From Lentimicrobium sp. (GTDB lineage: Bacteria; Bacteroidota; Bacteroidia; Bacteroidales; Lentimicrobiaceae), in contig JAMLHF010000015.1 of the NCBI GenBank assembly GCA_023957275.1, forward strand, positions 1 through 64,000: a stretch of 64,000 bases of DNA, given 5' to 3'. Under the pieces are notes generated by a model that saw only the letters and a list, made by a program, of their open reading frames with translations, searched no databases and was not told the DNA's origin. The translations under genes were made by a program, and so were the position numbers. Below are positions 1-8,495 of this stretch, one piece after another (positions within the stretch are counted from its first letter, which is position 1; each line of letters starts with the position of its first letter).

Positions 1-1
1 A

Positions 2-3000
2 TTTACATTGCTAATTCTGCTGTTCCTATGGGCCGGAAGCTCGTGGGGGCAGGATGCCGGAAGTTACGCCGGTGTAACATCAACTGACGGAACCTTAGTT
101 GACATGTCTTCAGGGGCAACTACCCTTTTGACAGGCTATGCTGATGATGTCGCCTCAGCAGTGACCTCAATTGGCTTTACATTCAATTATTGTGGAACTG
201 CTTATACTCAATTCAGCATTAATTCAAACGGACAATTGCGTTTGGGTGCAACTGCGATTTCCGGGGGATCGGCGTCTCCAGCGCTTAATGCTCCAATAAT
301 ATTGCCATTGAGCGGAGATAATGCAATTATGGCTACTTACACAGCAAGTTATAAGGTTATTGGAGTATCACCTAATAGTATACTAGTAGTTCAGTGGAGT
401 GGGTTTCGCGTACCTTATAGTTCATCAGGTGGAACTCCCGGAACCATGCAATGCTTGTTATATGAGAATGGAGGCATAATTGAATTTGTCTATGGTGTTA
501 TGTGGAATAGTAGTACTTCTTCAGTGTCTAGAGGACTAGGCATTTCAAATAGCAATACCGCTGGAAAAATTGGCCAATGGGTTACCCTCACAACTTCTCC
601 AACTTATAATATAACAGCAACTTCAATTACAACATCGTCATTTGCTTCATCATCTGCTATGACCAATCTAAATGGAACTGTTCCCGGTTCCCTAAGAAAG
701 TTTACGTTTACTCCCCCTCCACCTTGCACAGGCACTCCAGATCCAGGAAACACCATTACTTCCAATGGTTCTCCGTGCCCCGGAGTTAATTTTACCTTGT
801 CCCTTGAAAACAATCCACCTGTAACAGGCCTGTCTTATCAGTGGCAATCATCAGTGACAGGTGCAGACCCATGGACTAATCTTGGAACTTCACCAACACA
901 AACTACCTCTCAAACTGTTGCTACCTATTATCGTTGTCAGGTCACCTGTAGCGGAAATACAGGAACTTCCAACCCGGTTCTAGTTGGGGATCCTGCCCCT
1001 CCCACAACCCAGGCATCGGCAATTGTAGTCTCCAACTTGTCTCTTGCAGGAGGCGTAACGATTGGCTGGACTTCCGGTAACGGAGGAAGGAGGTATGTAG
1101 TGGTAAACAATGTCAATTCATTTACAGACCCTGTTGGTACCGGCGACATCGTTGTTGCGGGTACTGTATATTCAGGAAGCGGTGAACAAATTGTTTATGA
1201 CGGTACCGGCAATTCGGTTGCTATTACAGGTTTAGCTTCAAATACAACCTATTATGCCAGGGTTTATGAATATCAGCGTTGCGTTGGCACACCCAATACC
1301 AATTACTATAACACAGGTACTGCCACGAATAACCCGAACTCATTTACAACCCTTATAAACAATGACCTTTGTGCCGATGCGATCACTTTACCTTGCGGTG
1401 GTTCAATAGCCGGTACAACTCTGGGATCAACAAACGAAGGTCAGGCTGTATGCGGCATTACCGGTGTAACTGTCCAAAATACTAATGGAGTTTGGTATAA
1501 AATAAATCCCGGAGCTGAAGCCCAGGATATTACGGTAACTACCTGTGTTCCATCAGGAGGCACTGACACCCGGATGGCAGTTTTCAGCGGAAGTTGTGGA
1601 GATTTAACCTGTATCGGAGGCAATGACGACAATCCCGGATGTACTACAGCAACCCTTACTTCTGAAGTACTGTTTGCTGCTGCAGCAAATACCGATTATT
1701 ATATATTGGTTTATATGTATAGTTCAAATGGGGCGCCTTTCACTATCAGCGCCAGCTGTGTGGCCAGTTGCTCGCCTGCAACCTTGAACGACGTTTGTGC
1801 TGATGCACAAGATATTGATGTGGTTGAATATGGAGGCACAGCAACAAGTACAAACAATACCTGTTCAACCGCCGAAGGCACCGTGACATATCCATCCTGC
1901 GGAAGTTCTTTCGGAAGTTACTATGATGTATGGTATAAATTTAACACAGGCGTTAATACCACCGGAACAATAAAAATTACACTTGGCACTGCTACAGGTT
2001 TAGGTTTTGCTATATATTCCGGAGAATGTGCCACATTAACCCAGGTTTCAAGTACTTGTAACATTACCAGTGAAACTGAGTATCCGTTTACATTAACAGC
2101 CTCCACCGATTATTATCTGAGGGTGTTTACCACCAGTGCGGCTACAAGGGGAACCTTCGACTTAGCAATTCAAGAGCCTATTCCAACCCCGATTTTATTG
2201 ATTACCCCCTCAACTAAAGATTACGGAACTGTTGCTGTCGGCGGATCATCAACGCAGGTATTTACTATTAAAAACGACGGCGGAGGCACCTTGATCATTG
2301 ACCCGCAAGTTTCGGTAACAGGCACGGATGCAGATCAGTTTATTTTAACCGATGCTAATGAATATCCTTTGAATCTTACAGCAGGCCAAACAGCTACTGT
2401 CAGTGTTGCCTTCACCCCAACTTCCGGAGGCGCAAAAAGTGCAAGCCTTGTTATTGTTGATAACCTGGGGTCGAAGGCTACCAACACTGTTCCACTTACA
2501 GGAACCGGCTTTGTTCCTCCTCCAGGCTCAACCTGCGATAATCCGTATCCCATTACGCTTCCACTTGTTGATTTTTCCGGTAATACTTCAACCATGGGAG
2601 ATGATTATTCAAGCACCTGGATTACTCCAAATTCATTATATATGAATGGTGATGATATGGTGTTTGAATTTACCCTGACCGAAGCAGGATATCTTGGCGG
2701 CTCAATGACAACCACGGACTCGTACCTCGGATTGTTTATCCTTGAAGATTGCCCTGATCCTGTATCGCCTGCAGCGGTGCTCAGATCAGCCACTTCATCC
2801 GGAACCTCAGTAACACTTACCGAAATTTTGCTCCAGCCCGGAACTTATTTTGCTATAGTCTCCAGCTGGCCGTCTCCTCAGTCAATTGAATTCATCCTGA
2901 ATCTGTCATTTGAACCCTTACCCGACTGCCCCACCCCGACTGCCCTCACCGCCACCCCCGCTTCATTTTCAGCTGAGCTGGGCTGGACAGAAAACGGCAC

Positions 3001-5398
3001 GGCCACATTGTGGGACATTGAATGGGGAGAAGCAGGCTTTACGCCCGGCGAAGGCACCGTTATTACCGGCGTATCCAATCCTTATACATTGACAGGTCTG
3101 GAATTCTCAACTCCTTATGATTTTTATGTAAGGGCCGATTGCGGCGAAGGTTCGGTAAGCGACTGGTCAGTTGTGAAAAATTTCAGCACCCTGGCAGCAT
3201 GCCCTGCCCCGTCAGTGCTCACTGCAACAAGCGTAACTGCAACTTCTGCAGTGCTTGGCTGGACCGAAAACGGCAGCGCCACTTCCTGGGATATTGAATA
3301 CGGACAAACACCTTTTACACCTACCGGCACACCTTCCATCAGCGGAGTAACCAATCCTTATACCCTGACAGGATTAAGCAGTGGAATTCCTTACGCTTAT
3401 TATGTAAGGGCATATTGTGATGAAACGTATCAGAGTACATGGTCAGGCCCGTTGACATTCACAACGCAGACCGTTGTTCCTGCGCCTTATACGGAAGGTT
3501 TTATCACGACATCCACCCCCACGGGATGGACAACCACCGGCTGGTTGATCGGATCGGTCAGGGGTGCCACGGGAAATCCCGGCAATAACATATACAGAAA
3601 CCTTTGGTCAAGTGCAACAACAGGCACTTTTACCACGGTTAACGTAGGCCCTGTCGTTTCGGGCATGTCGCTCACATTTGATTACCAACTCACCAACTAC
3701 GATTCACCATATGATCCGCCGGCTGAAGGATCCGGCAATTTTATCGTGTCCGTTTCCACCGATTTCGGGCTTAACTATACCGAGCTTGAAACCACAGACA
3801 ATGACGGCGAAGCCGGATGGCGCTCAAAATCCTATGATCTCAGTGCTTATGCAGGATCCAATATCAAAGTCAGGATTGTAGGAAACAGGACTTCCGGCGA
3901 TTATGACCTTGCCTTTGACAACTTCTACATCGGACTCCCGATCACCTGTCCTGCTCCAACAGACGTTATCGCTACAGCAGTAACTCAAACCTCGGCAACC
4001 ATTTCCTGGACTGCACCCGATCCCGCGCCTGCCAACGGTTATGAATATGAAGTCAGAAACGACGGAGACCCGGGCAGCGGGGCCACCGGCCTGGCAGCCT
4101 CGGGAACTACGGCTGCAGGGGTGACCAGTGCAGATATAACAGGATTGGAAGATGGAACAGATTATATGATTTATGTACGTTCGGTCTGCGGCACTGAGAA
4201 TTACAGTAATTGGGCCGAAGGTTCCTTCTTCACTCCATGCGATGTTATCATCGCTCCGTTTATCGAGACCGTTGAAGAAGGTGAATTAAGCCCATGCTGG
4301 ACAATCGGCACCAGCGGAGATGGCAGTTGGTTTCTTTCAAGCGCTGCCAGCGGATACGGAATCGGATTACGGTCTTTTATAGCCCCATTCTATGCGATAA
4401 GCGATCCCTCACCATTTGATCTTTACACTCCTGAGTTTGACGCCAGTGCGCTTGTTAACCCACAACTGGAATTCGATTTTGCTTATGCCACTTTTATCGA
4501 TGAGGTTGATCAGTTGGATGTACTTTACTCAACCGATGGCGGTATCAATTACTCACTGCTTCTTGCGATGCCGGGAGGTACGGATGGCATTCTGAATACA
4601 GGGGGTGCGTCAACTAGTTCCTTTGCCCCAACTGCCTCTCAATGGGAAACCCAGGTTCTGGCATTGCCTGCCAACACCAACAGGATTGCTTTCCGCGCAA
4701 CCAGCGCCTATGGCAACAATCTGTATATCGATAATATAAAGATTGTTTCTGCTCCGGTTACCAGTAAAACCCTGAATCTTAAAGCTTACATCCAAGGCTT
4801 CTGGAACGGTTCAGCCATGAACCAGGCACAGGATGTGGATCAGGATGAGAATATCTTCAATAAGTTCAGCGGAACCACGGTTGACACCCTCAGCGTTTAC
4901 CTGGCCGAAGCCGATGCCCCCTGGGCATATCTCTTTGCCGCGCATGAAGTCAACATCAACACCGACGGCTCCATGGTCATTTCAGTACCTGCAGCCTTCT
5001 CAGGCAGCTATTATATTGTAATTGACCACCACAGCAGTGTTGAAACCTGGAGTGCCGTGCCCGTTGATTTCAGCGGTACCACCATTGACTATGACTTCAC
5101 CACTGCTGCTGAGCAGGCCTACGGTTCCAACCAGAAATCGATGGGAACGGTATGGGCGCTTTATTCAGGAGATGTAAACGACGATGAATACATCGAATTT
5201 CTCGATGTGGTTCCTATCTACAATTTAAGTACAACGGGATTCTTCGGGTATTCGCTCTTCGACATTGACGGCAGCGGTTACATTGAATTCTTCGACTACA
5301 TCATGGCTAACAACAACAGCATAATCGGCGCAGGTATGAATACACCGCCAAATCCGGCCAAGCGGCCCGGCTTTTCAAACACTAAGCCAACAAACTGA
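2..5398 (+). CDS. Giant multidomain surface/secreted protein, 5' end outside window
   Basis: The frame is open to the first base of the window. The first residues look like the end of a signal peptide (hydrophobic LLILLFLWAG, then SSWGQ), so the true start probably lies just upstream. Going along the protein I see an N-terminal beta-rich domain (about 20-230), an Ig-like segment (about 240-330), a fibronectin-III-like segment, two pre-peptidase-like 'NDLCADA / NDVCADA' modules (about 455-740), an ASH/HYDIN-type module (about 740-835), another pre-peptidase-like module, two near-identical FN3 modules (about 975-1160), and MAM/choice-of-anchor-like modules alternating with another FN3. The C-terminus carries two acidic calcium-loop repeats (GDVNDDEYIEF and FDIDGSGYIEF) resembling a dockerin pair, not a classical T9SS tail. 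The likely role is adhesion or a large extracellular scaffold; no catalytic motif is recognised. Certain as a coding region; function uncertain. Confidence 0.9.
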   Translation, partial: FTLLILLFLWAGSSWGQDAGSYAGVTSTDGTLVDMSSGATTLLTGYADDVASAVTSIGFTFNYCGTAYTQFSINSNGQLRLGATAISGGSASPALNAPIILPLSGDNAIMATYTASYKVIGVSPNSILVVQWSGFRVPYSSSGGTPGTMQCLLYENGGIIEFVYGVMWNSSTSSVSRGLGISNSNTAGKIGQWVTLTTSPTYNITATSITTSSFASSSAMTNLNGTVPGSLRKFTFTPPPPCTGTPDPGNTITSNGSPCPGVNFTLSLENNPPVTGLSYQWQSSVTGADPWTNLGTSPTQTTSQTVATYYRCQVTCSGNTGTSNPVLVGDPAPPTTQASAIVVSNLSLAGGVTIGWTSGNGGRRYVVVNNVNSFTDPVGTGDIVVAGTVYSGSGEQIVYDGTGNSVAITGLASNTTYYARVYEYQRCVGTPNTNYYNTGTATNNPNSFTTLINNDLCADAITLPCGGSIAGTTLGSTNEGQAVCGITGVTVQNTNGVWYKINPGAEAQDITVTTCVPSGGTDTRMAVFSGSCGDLTCIGGNDDNPGCTTATLTSEVLFAAAANTDYYILVYMYSSNGAPFTISASCVASCSPATLNDVCADAQDIDVVEYGGTATSTNNTCSTAEGTVTYPSCGSSFGSYYDVWYKFNTGVNTTGTIKITLGTATGLGFAIYSGECATLTQVSSTCNITSETEYPFTLTASTDYYLRVFTTSAATRGTFDLAIQEPIPTPILLITPSTKDYGTVAVGGSSTQVFTIKNDGGGTLIIDPQVSVTGTDADQFILTDANEYPLNLTAGQTATVSVAFTPTSGGAKSASLVIVDNLGSKATNTVPLTGTGFVPPPGSTCDNPYPITLPLVDFSGNTSTMGDDYSSTWITPNSLYMNGDDMVFEFTLTEAGYLGGSMTTTDSYLGLFILEDCPDPVSPAAVLRSATSSGTSVTLTEILLQPGTYFAIVSSWPSPQSIEFILNLSFEPLPDCPTPTALTATPASFSAELGWTENGTATLWDIEWGEAGFTPGEGTVITGVSNPYTLTGLEFSTPYDFYVRADCGEGSVSDWSVVKNFSTLAACPAPSVLTATSVTATSAVLGWTENGSATSWDIEYGQTPFTPTGTPSISGVTNPYTLTGLSSGIPYAYYVRAYCDETYQSTWSGPLTFTTQTVVPAPYTEGFITTSTPTGWTTTGWLIGSVRGATGNPGNNIYRNLWSSATTGTFTTVNVGPVVSGMSLTFDYQLTNYDSPYDPPAEGSGNFIVSVSTDFGLNYTELETTDNDGEAGWRSKSYDLSAYAGSNIKVRIVGNRTSGDYDLAFDNFYIGLPITCPAPTDVIATAVTQTSATISWTAPDPAPANGYEYEVRNDGDPGSGATGLAASGTTAAGVTSADITGLEDGTDYMIYVRSVCGTENYSNWAEGSFFTPCDVIIAPFIETVEEGELSPCWTIGTSGDGSWFLSSAASGYGIGLRSFIAPFYAISDPSPFDLYTPEFDASALVNPQLEFDFAYATFIDEVDQLDVLYSTDGGINYSLLLAMPGGTDGILNTGGASTSSFAPTASQWETQVLALPANTNRIAFRATSAYGNNLYIDNIKIVSAPVTSKTLNLKAYIQGFWNGSAMNQAQDVDQDENIFNKFSGTTVDTLSVYLAEADAPWAYLFAAHEVNINTDGSMVISVPAAFSGSYYIVIDHHSSVETWSAVPVDFSGTTIDYDFTTAAEQAYGSNQKSMGTVWALYSGDVNDDEYIEFLDVVPIYNLSTTGFFGYSLFDIDGSGYIEFFDYIMANNNSIIGAGMNTPPNPAKRPGFSNTKPTN

Positions 5399-5433
5399 AA
5401 TGATTATTTCATAAGCCTGCTTTAACAATCACC

Positions 5434-5472
5434 CGGACCTGACAGTAATTCACAGCTGTCAGGTCCGTTTTA
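5434..5472 (+). terminator. Rho-independent terminator of the surface protein gene
   Basis: A perfect 12-bp stem (5434-5445 pairing with 5456-5467) encloses a 10-nt loop and is followed by TTTTACC. It starts 36 nt after the stop codon. Confidence 0.85.
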
Positions 5473-5672
5473 CCTCTGCTGAATTATTGACCAGTCCGAT
5501 ATGCCCGTTTCAATCCATAAACAGGCATTAATTGAATTTTCCAAACATAATATTATCCCGCCAAGTGGTTAAAAACACAATGGAACTTGTACAGGGCAAT
5601 TTTTGCCGTATATTTACCGGTCATTTCCCGTGTATCCAATTCGTACACTAACCCTTGTTAAACGCTTTGTTC

Positions 5673-6422
5673 ATGTTGCAAGAAGCCCCTGTTTCAGGAT
5701 TAAACCTTCATGTTTCCGTCGATTGTGTGGTATTTGGATTTGAATTCGGAAAACTGAATGTCCTTTTACTTGAAAGAAAGATGATGTTTCAGGGACAGGA
5801 GTATAAAGACCTGAAATTACCCGGCGACCTGGTGCGCAAGGATGAAGATCTGGACACTGCTGCGGCAAGAGTGCTTAAAGAGTTGACGGGTCTTGAGAAC
5901 ATCTATCTTAAACAGTATGCCGCCATCGGCACTCCTAACCGTCTGACGCGCCTGGAACGTGATATGGAATGGCTCAGGCAGATCGGGCACCCTGAAGAGG
6001 TGGTGGTAACCGTGGCCTATTATTCCCTGATCAACATCGATCAGGATAGAATAAATAAGTTCCAGCTTCAGGAAGATGTAAAATGGTATCCTGTATCCCA
6101 GATCAAAGAACTGGCTTTTGACCATATGGAGATTCTCGCCGATGGGCACGAAGCCCTGAGAACAGAACTCCGGTCAAATCCGATCGGATTTGAACTGCTC
6201 CCTTCAAAATTCACGCTCAGCCAACTGCAAAAACTTTATGAGGTAATCCTTGGGGTAAACCTGGACAAAAGAAATTTCAGAAAGAAGGTCACCAATATGC
6301 CCTATGTAGTCCCGATCAATGAAAAGGAACGCGGCGTTTCGCACAAACCGGCAAGGTATTACATCTTCAATAAAAAAGTTTACGAGAAAACCAGAAAAAA
6401 CTCCCTGGACTTTTCCGTTTAA
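5673..6422 (+). CDS. Nudix-related transcriptional regulator (NrtR/AraR-like)
   Basis: This 249-residue protein has an N-terminal Nudix fold (about 10-140) joined to a C-terminal winged-helix domain (about 150-240, containing FTLSQLQKLYEVILG and RNFRKKV). This is the architecture of the NrtR/AraR family, in which the Nudix part senses a metabolite such as ADP-ribose or a sugar derivative and the wing binds DNA. The Nudix box is degenerate: the region after LPGDLVRKDEDLDTAA reads RVLKELTG rather than REVxEExG, so catalysis is unlikely. I chose the ATG at 5673 over the TTG at 5655. A TTG at 5587 and TATATTTA at 5609, 19 bp apart, form a near-consensus Bacteroidota promoter. Neighbouring genes do not reveal the effector. 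Confidence 0.85.
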   Translation: MLQEAPVSGLNLHVSVDCVVFGFEFGKLNVLLLERKMMFQGQEYKDLKLPGDLVRKDEDLDTAAARVLKELTGLENIYLKQYAAIGTPNRLTRLERDMEWLRQIGHPEEVVVTVAYYSLINIDQDRINKFQLQEDVKWYPVSQIKELAFDHMEILADGHEALRTELRSNPIGFELLPSKFTLSQLQKLYEVILGVNLDKRNFRKKVTNMPYVVPINEKERGVSHKPARYYIFNKKVYEKTRKNSLDFSV

Positions 6423-6505
6423 ACTCGCAGATATTCATAACCCATAAGTGAAACAAATTTCAGTACATTCCGTTAATTCACCGGATAACATACGCTTATA
6501 TTCCG

Positions 6506-7075
6506 ATGCACGACATTGAGCCATTTTACGCCTGGCGAAACCTTTACGATGCCGCTGATGACATCCATTCCCCGTTCTATGGACAGACATACAGCGAAAC
6601 GCAATGCATCAATTCTGTTTACAATTACTTTATTCACCCGCTCTGGGATGAAATGGGCTCGGCAACCCTTTACATAAAAATACTCTATGCTGATTACAAG
6701 GCCGGCTTTTGCGTAATAGAGTGCCTTGGTGAATGGAACGACACCCTGTATAACGACATCATGTACCTTTACCGGAATGTAGCAGAAATCCTGATGGATG
6801 CCGGTATCCGGAAATTCATACTTATCGGTGAGAATGTGCTTAACTTTCACGCCGATGATGATTCCTATTATCAGGAGTGGTTTGACGGTATAGAAGACGG
6901 GTGGATTGCCTGCATAAACTTCCGGGAACATGTGCTGGATGAAATTCACCGGGGGCGGCTTGATTATTATCTTGCCATTGGCGGTAAACTTGACCATATC
7001 AATTGGCGCACACTCAATCCTAAACAGCTCTTTACACTGATCGACAGCCTGATTATGAAACGCTTAACAGCCTGA
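6506..7075 (+). CDS. Conserved hypothetical protein, 189 aa
   Basis: I do not recognise this soluble, acidic, aromatic-rich protein. It has no signal peptide or membrane segment. It begins MHDIEPFYAWRNLYDA and contains many Tyr, Trp and Asp residues; the stretch GIRKFILIGENVLNF looks like the beta strand-turn of an alpha/beta fold. It lies 83 bp after the Nudix regulator and 11 bp before the acylphosphatase, so it is probably co-transcribed with the latter. The protein is complete, with a start ATG and a stop. Confidence 0.75.
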   Translation: MHDIEPFYAWRNLYDAADDIHSPFYGQTYSETQCINSVYNYFIHPLWDEMGSATLYIKILYADYKAGFCVIECLGEWNDTLYNDIMYLYRNVAEILMDAGIRKFILIGENVLNFHADDDSYYQEWFDGIEDGWIACINFREHVLDEIHRGRLDYYLAIGGKLDHINWRTLNPKQLFTLIDSLIMKRLTA

Positions 7076-7086
7076 ACCGGTCTGCC

Positions 7087-7356
7087 ATGACAAAAAACAT
7101 CATTATCCGGGTATATGGAAGGGTTCAGGGCGTGGGATTCCGCTATTACACAAGGGAAATGGCAATTAAGAGCGGGATCACAGGTTATGTGAGCAATGAA
7201 GCCGACGGATCCGTTTATATTGAAGCCGAAGGAGCGCAGGAACAGCTTGAAGTATTTATCCGTTTATGCAAAGAGGGCCCTGCCCGGGCCATTGTTACTG
7301 ACTTCAGGAAGTTTGAAGGTACACTGATGAATTATTCTTCATTCAGGATCAAATAA
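7087..7356 (+). CDS. acyP: Acylphosphatase
   Basis: The 89-residue protein has the usual length and fold markers of acylphosphatase, which hydrolyses carboxyl-phosphate bonds such as in acetyl phosphate or 1,3-bisphosphoglycerate in the cytoplasm. The substrate loop VYGRVQGVGFRYYT (about 9-22) holds the catalytic Arg, and GYVSNEADGSV (about 33-43) carries the catalytic Asn. It starts 11 bp after the preceding gene. Its last 18 bases overlap the 3' end of the convergent Nudix hydrolase gene. Confidence 0.95.
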   Translation: MTKNIIIRVYGRVQGVGFRYYTREMAIKSGITGYVSNEADGSVYIEAEGAQEQLEVFIRLCKEGPARAIVTDFRKFEGTLMNYSSFRIK

Positions 7357-7806
7357 CCGCCCCGGATTTTCACGGATCATCCCTGCAACAACCCTGTCGA
7401 CCGGCAATGTAAAATGCTCAGGTTCTATTTTATAAGGATCGATCCACCGGAATGCCTGTGCACCCTCCACGGCATCAATATCAATAATTTTATCCGTTAC
7501 CGGAAAAACCGGGGTACCCTGTAAGCCTGCCAGATAATAAACATTAATGATCTGACTGACTTCGGGCAGAAAATGTGAAGGCTGAAAATAATCAGTCGTG
7601 TAAAAATGCCTGTGGATTAGTACTTCCTGATTCAATTCCTCCCGGCATTCCCGTTTCAGGCAATCAATCGTTCCTTCCCCGAAATGAAGTCCGCCGCCCG
7701 GGAATTTGGTCATAAACATGCCGAGCCTGTATTCGTCGGTAACCAATAACCGTTTGTTGAAAACGATCAGTCCGTAAACACGGATGTTAAACCTGCACTT
7801 TTCCAT
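7339..7806 (-). CDS. Nudix hydrolase
   Basis: This 155-residue cytoplasmic Nudix protein has an intact box, GGLHFGEGTIDCLKRECREE (about 38-57), matching Gx5Ex7REUxEExGU. It therefore probably hydrolyses a nucleoside-diphosphate derivative in a metal-dependent way; the substrate cannot be read from sequence. It is the last gene of a tight minus-strand operon, 3 bp after mnmD, and overlaps acyP tail to tail by 18 bp. Confidence 0.9.
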   Translation of the reverse strand: MEKCRFNIRVYGLIVFNKRLLVTDEYRLGMFMTKFPGGGLHFGEGTIDCLKRECREELNQEVLIHRHFYTTDYFQPSHFLPEVSQIINVYYLAGLQGTPVFPVTDKIIDIDAVEGAQAFRWIDPYKIEPEHFTLPVDRVVAGMIRENPGRLFDPE

Positions 7807-7809
7807 TGA

Positions 7810-8493
7810 CTATAATTCTTGAGCTGTTGCCCGGAGCATTTCCCATTTTCCCGGGGGGCCGGGCAGGCGCTCGGTTGAAAAGCCAGTATCCTGCAATGTT
7901 CTTCTCACCCGCCCTTTGGCACAATATGTAACCAAAACGCCTCCCTGATCCATACTCCGACGTAGTTTACGGAAAATTTCAGGCTCCCATAACCCAGGAG
8001 CCGTTTCAGGAGAAAATGCATCAAAATAAACCAGATTATATTTTCCCCATCCCGGATAAGTATCTTCTAACCGGCTTCTGCTCAGGCAAAAGGAGAAATT
8101 TTCGCGCAAAAGGATTTCTTCACCAGGCACAGCCTGATGCATCTTCCGGAAATCGTCGGTAAATCCCTCCAATCCGCCAAGGTTGCAATAATTGATCTTT
8201 TCAATGACTGACCAGTCAGGAGGGAACGGCTCGAGGCCATAGTATCGTGTGTTTACACCAGCGTCAACAGATGCGGCAAGGGTAAGTAAAGCATTGAGGC
8301 CCGTTCCGAAGCCAACTTCTAAAATACTGATATCCCTGAATTTATTACAGATGTATCTGTATCCGGCTTCCAGAAATACATGCCGTGATTCCTGAACCGC
8401 TCCGTGAATGGAATGATAATGCTCACCCAGCGTCCGGTTAAGCAGCGTAAAAGAGCCATCTTCGGTTAAAACCACCTCTGTTGCGTGATTCAT
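7810..8493 (-). CDS. mnmD: tRNA (mnm5s2U34) methyltransferase, MnmD type
   Basis: This is a 227-residue stand-alone version of the methyltransferase half of MnmC (DUF752). It completes 5-methylaminomethyl-2-thiouridine at the tRNA wobble position using S-adenosylmethionine. The SAM-binding motif ISILEVGFGTGLNALL lies at about 55-70, and LVYFDAFSPETAPGLW (about 154-169) is the characteristic family motif. There is no FAD oxidase half, as usual for MnmD proteins. It starts 2 bp after the upstream lipoprotein gene and ends 3 bp before the Nudix gene, so the three are one operon. Confidence 0.92.
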   Translation of the reverse strand: MNHATEVVLTEDGSFTLLNRTLGEHYHSIHGAVQESRHVFLEAGYRYICNKFRDISILEVGFGTGLNALLTLAASVDAGVNTRYYGLEPFPPDWSVIEKINYCNLGGLEGFTDDFRKMHQAVPGEEILLRENFSFCLSRSRLEDTYPGWGKYNLVYFDAFSPETAPGLWEPEIFRKLRRSMDQGGVLVTYCAKGRVRRTLQDTGFSTERLPGPPGKWEMLRATAQEL

Positions 8494-8495
8494 CT

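Noticed and set aside
5817..6149. Minus-strand frame of 110 codons inside the Nudix regulator gene
   Set aside because: Entirely antisense to a well supported gene; typical shadow frame.
6443..6460. 13-mer TAAGTGAAACAAA shared with about 9978-9992
   Set aside because: Dozens of 13-mer pairs are expected by chance in 64 kb; the flanks do not match.
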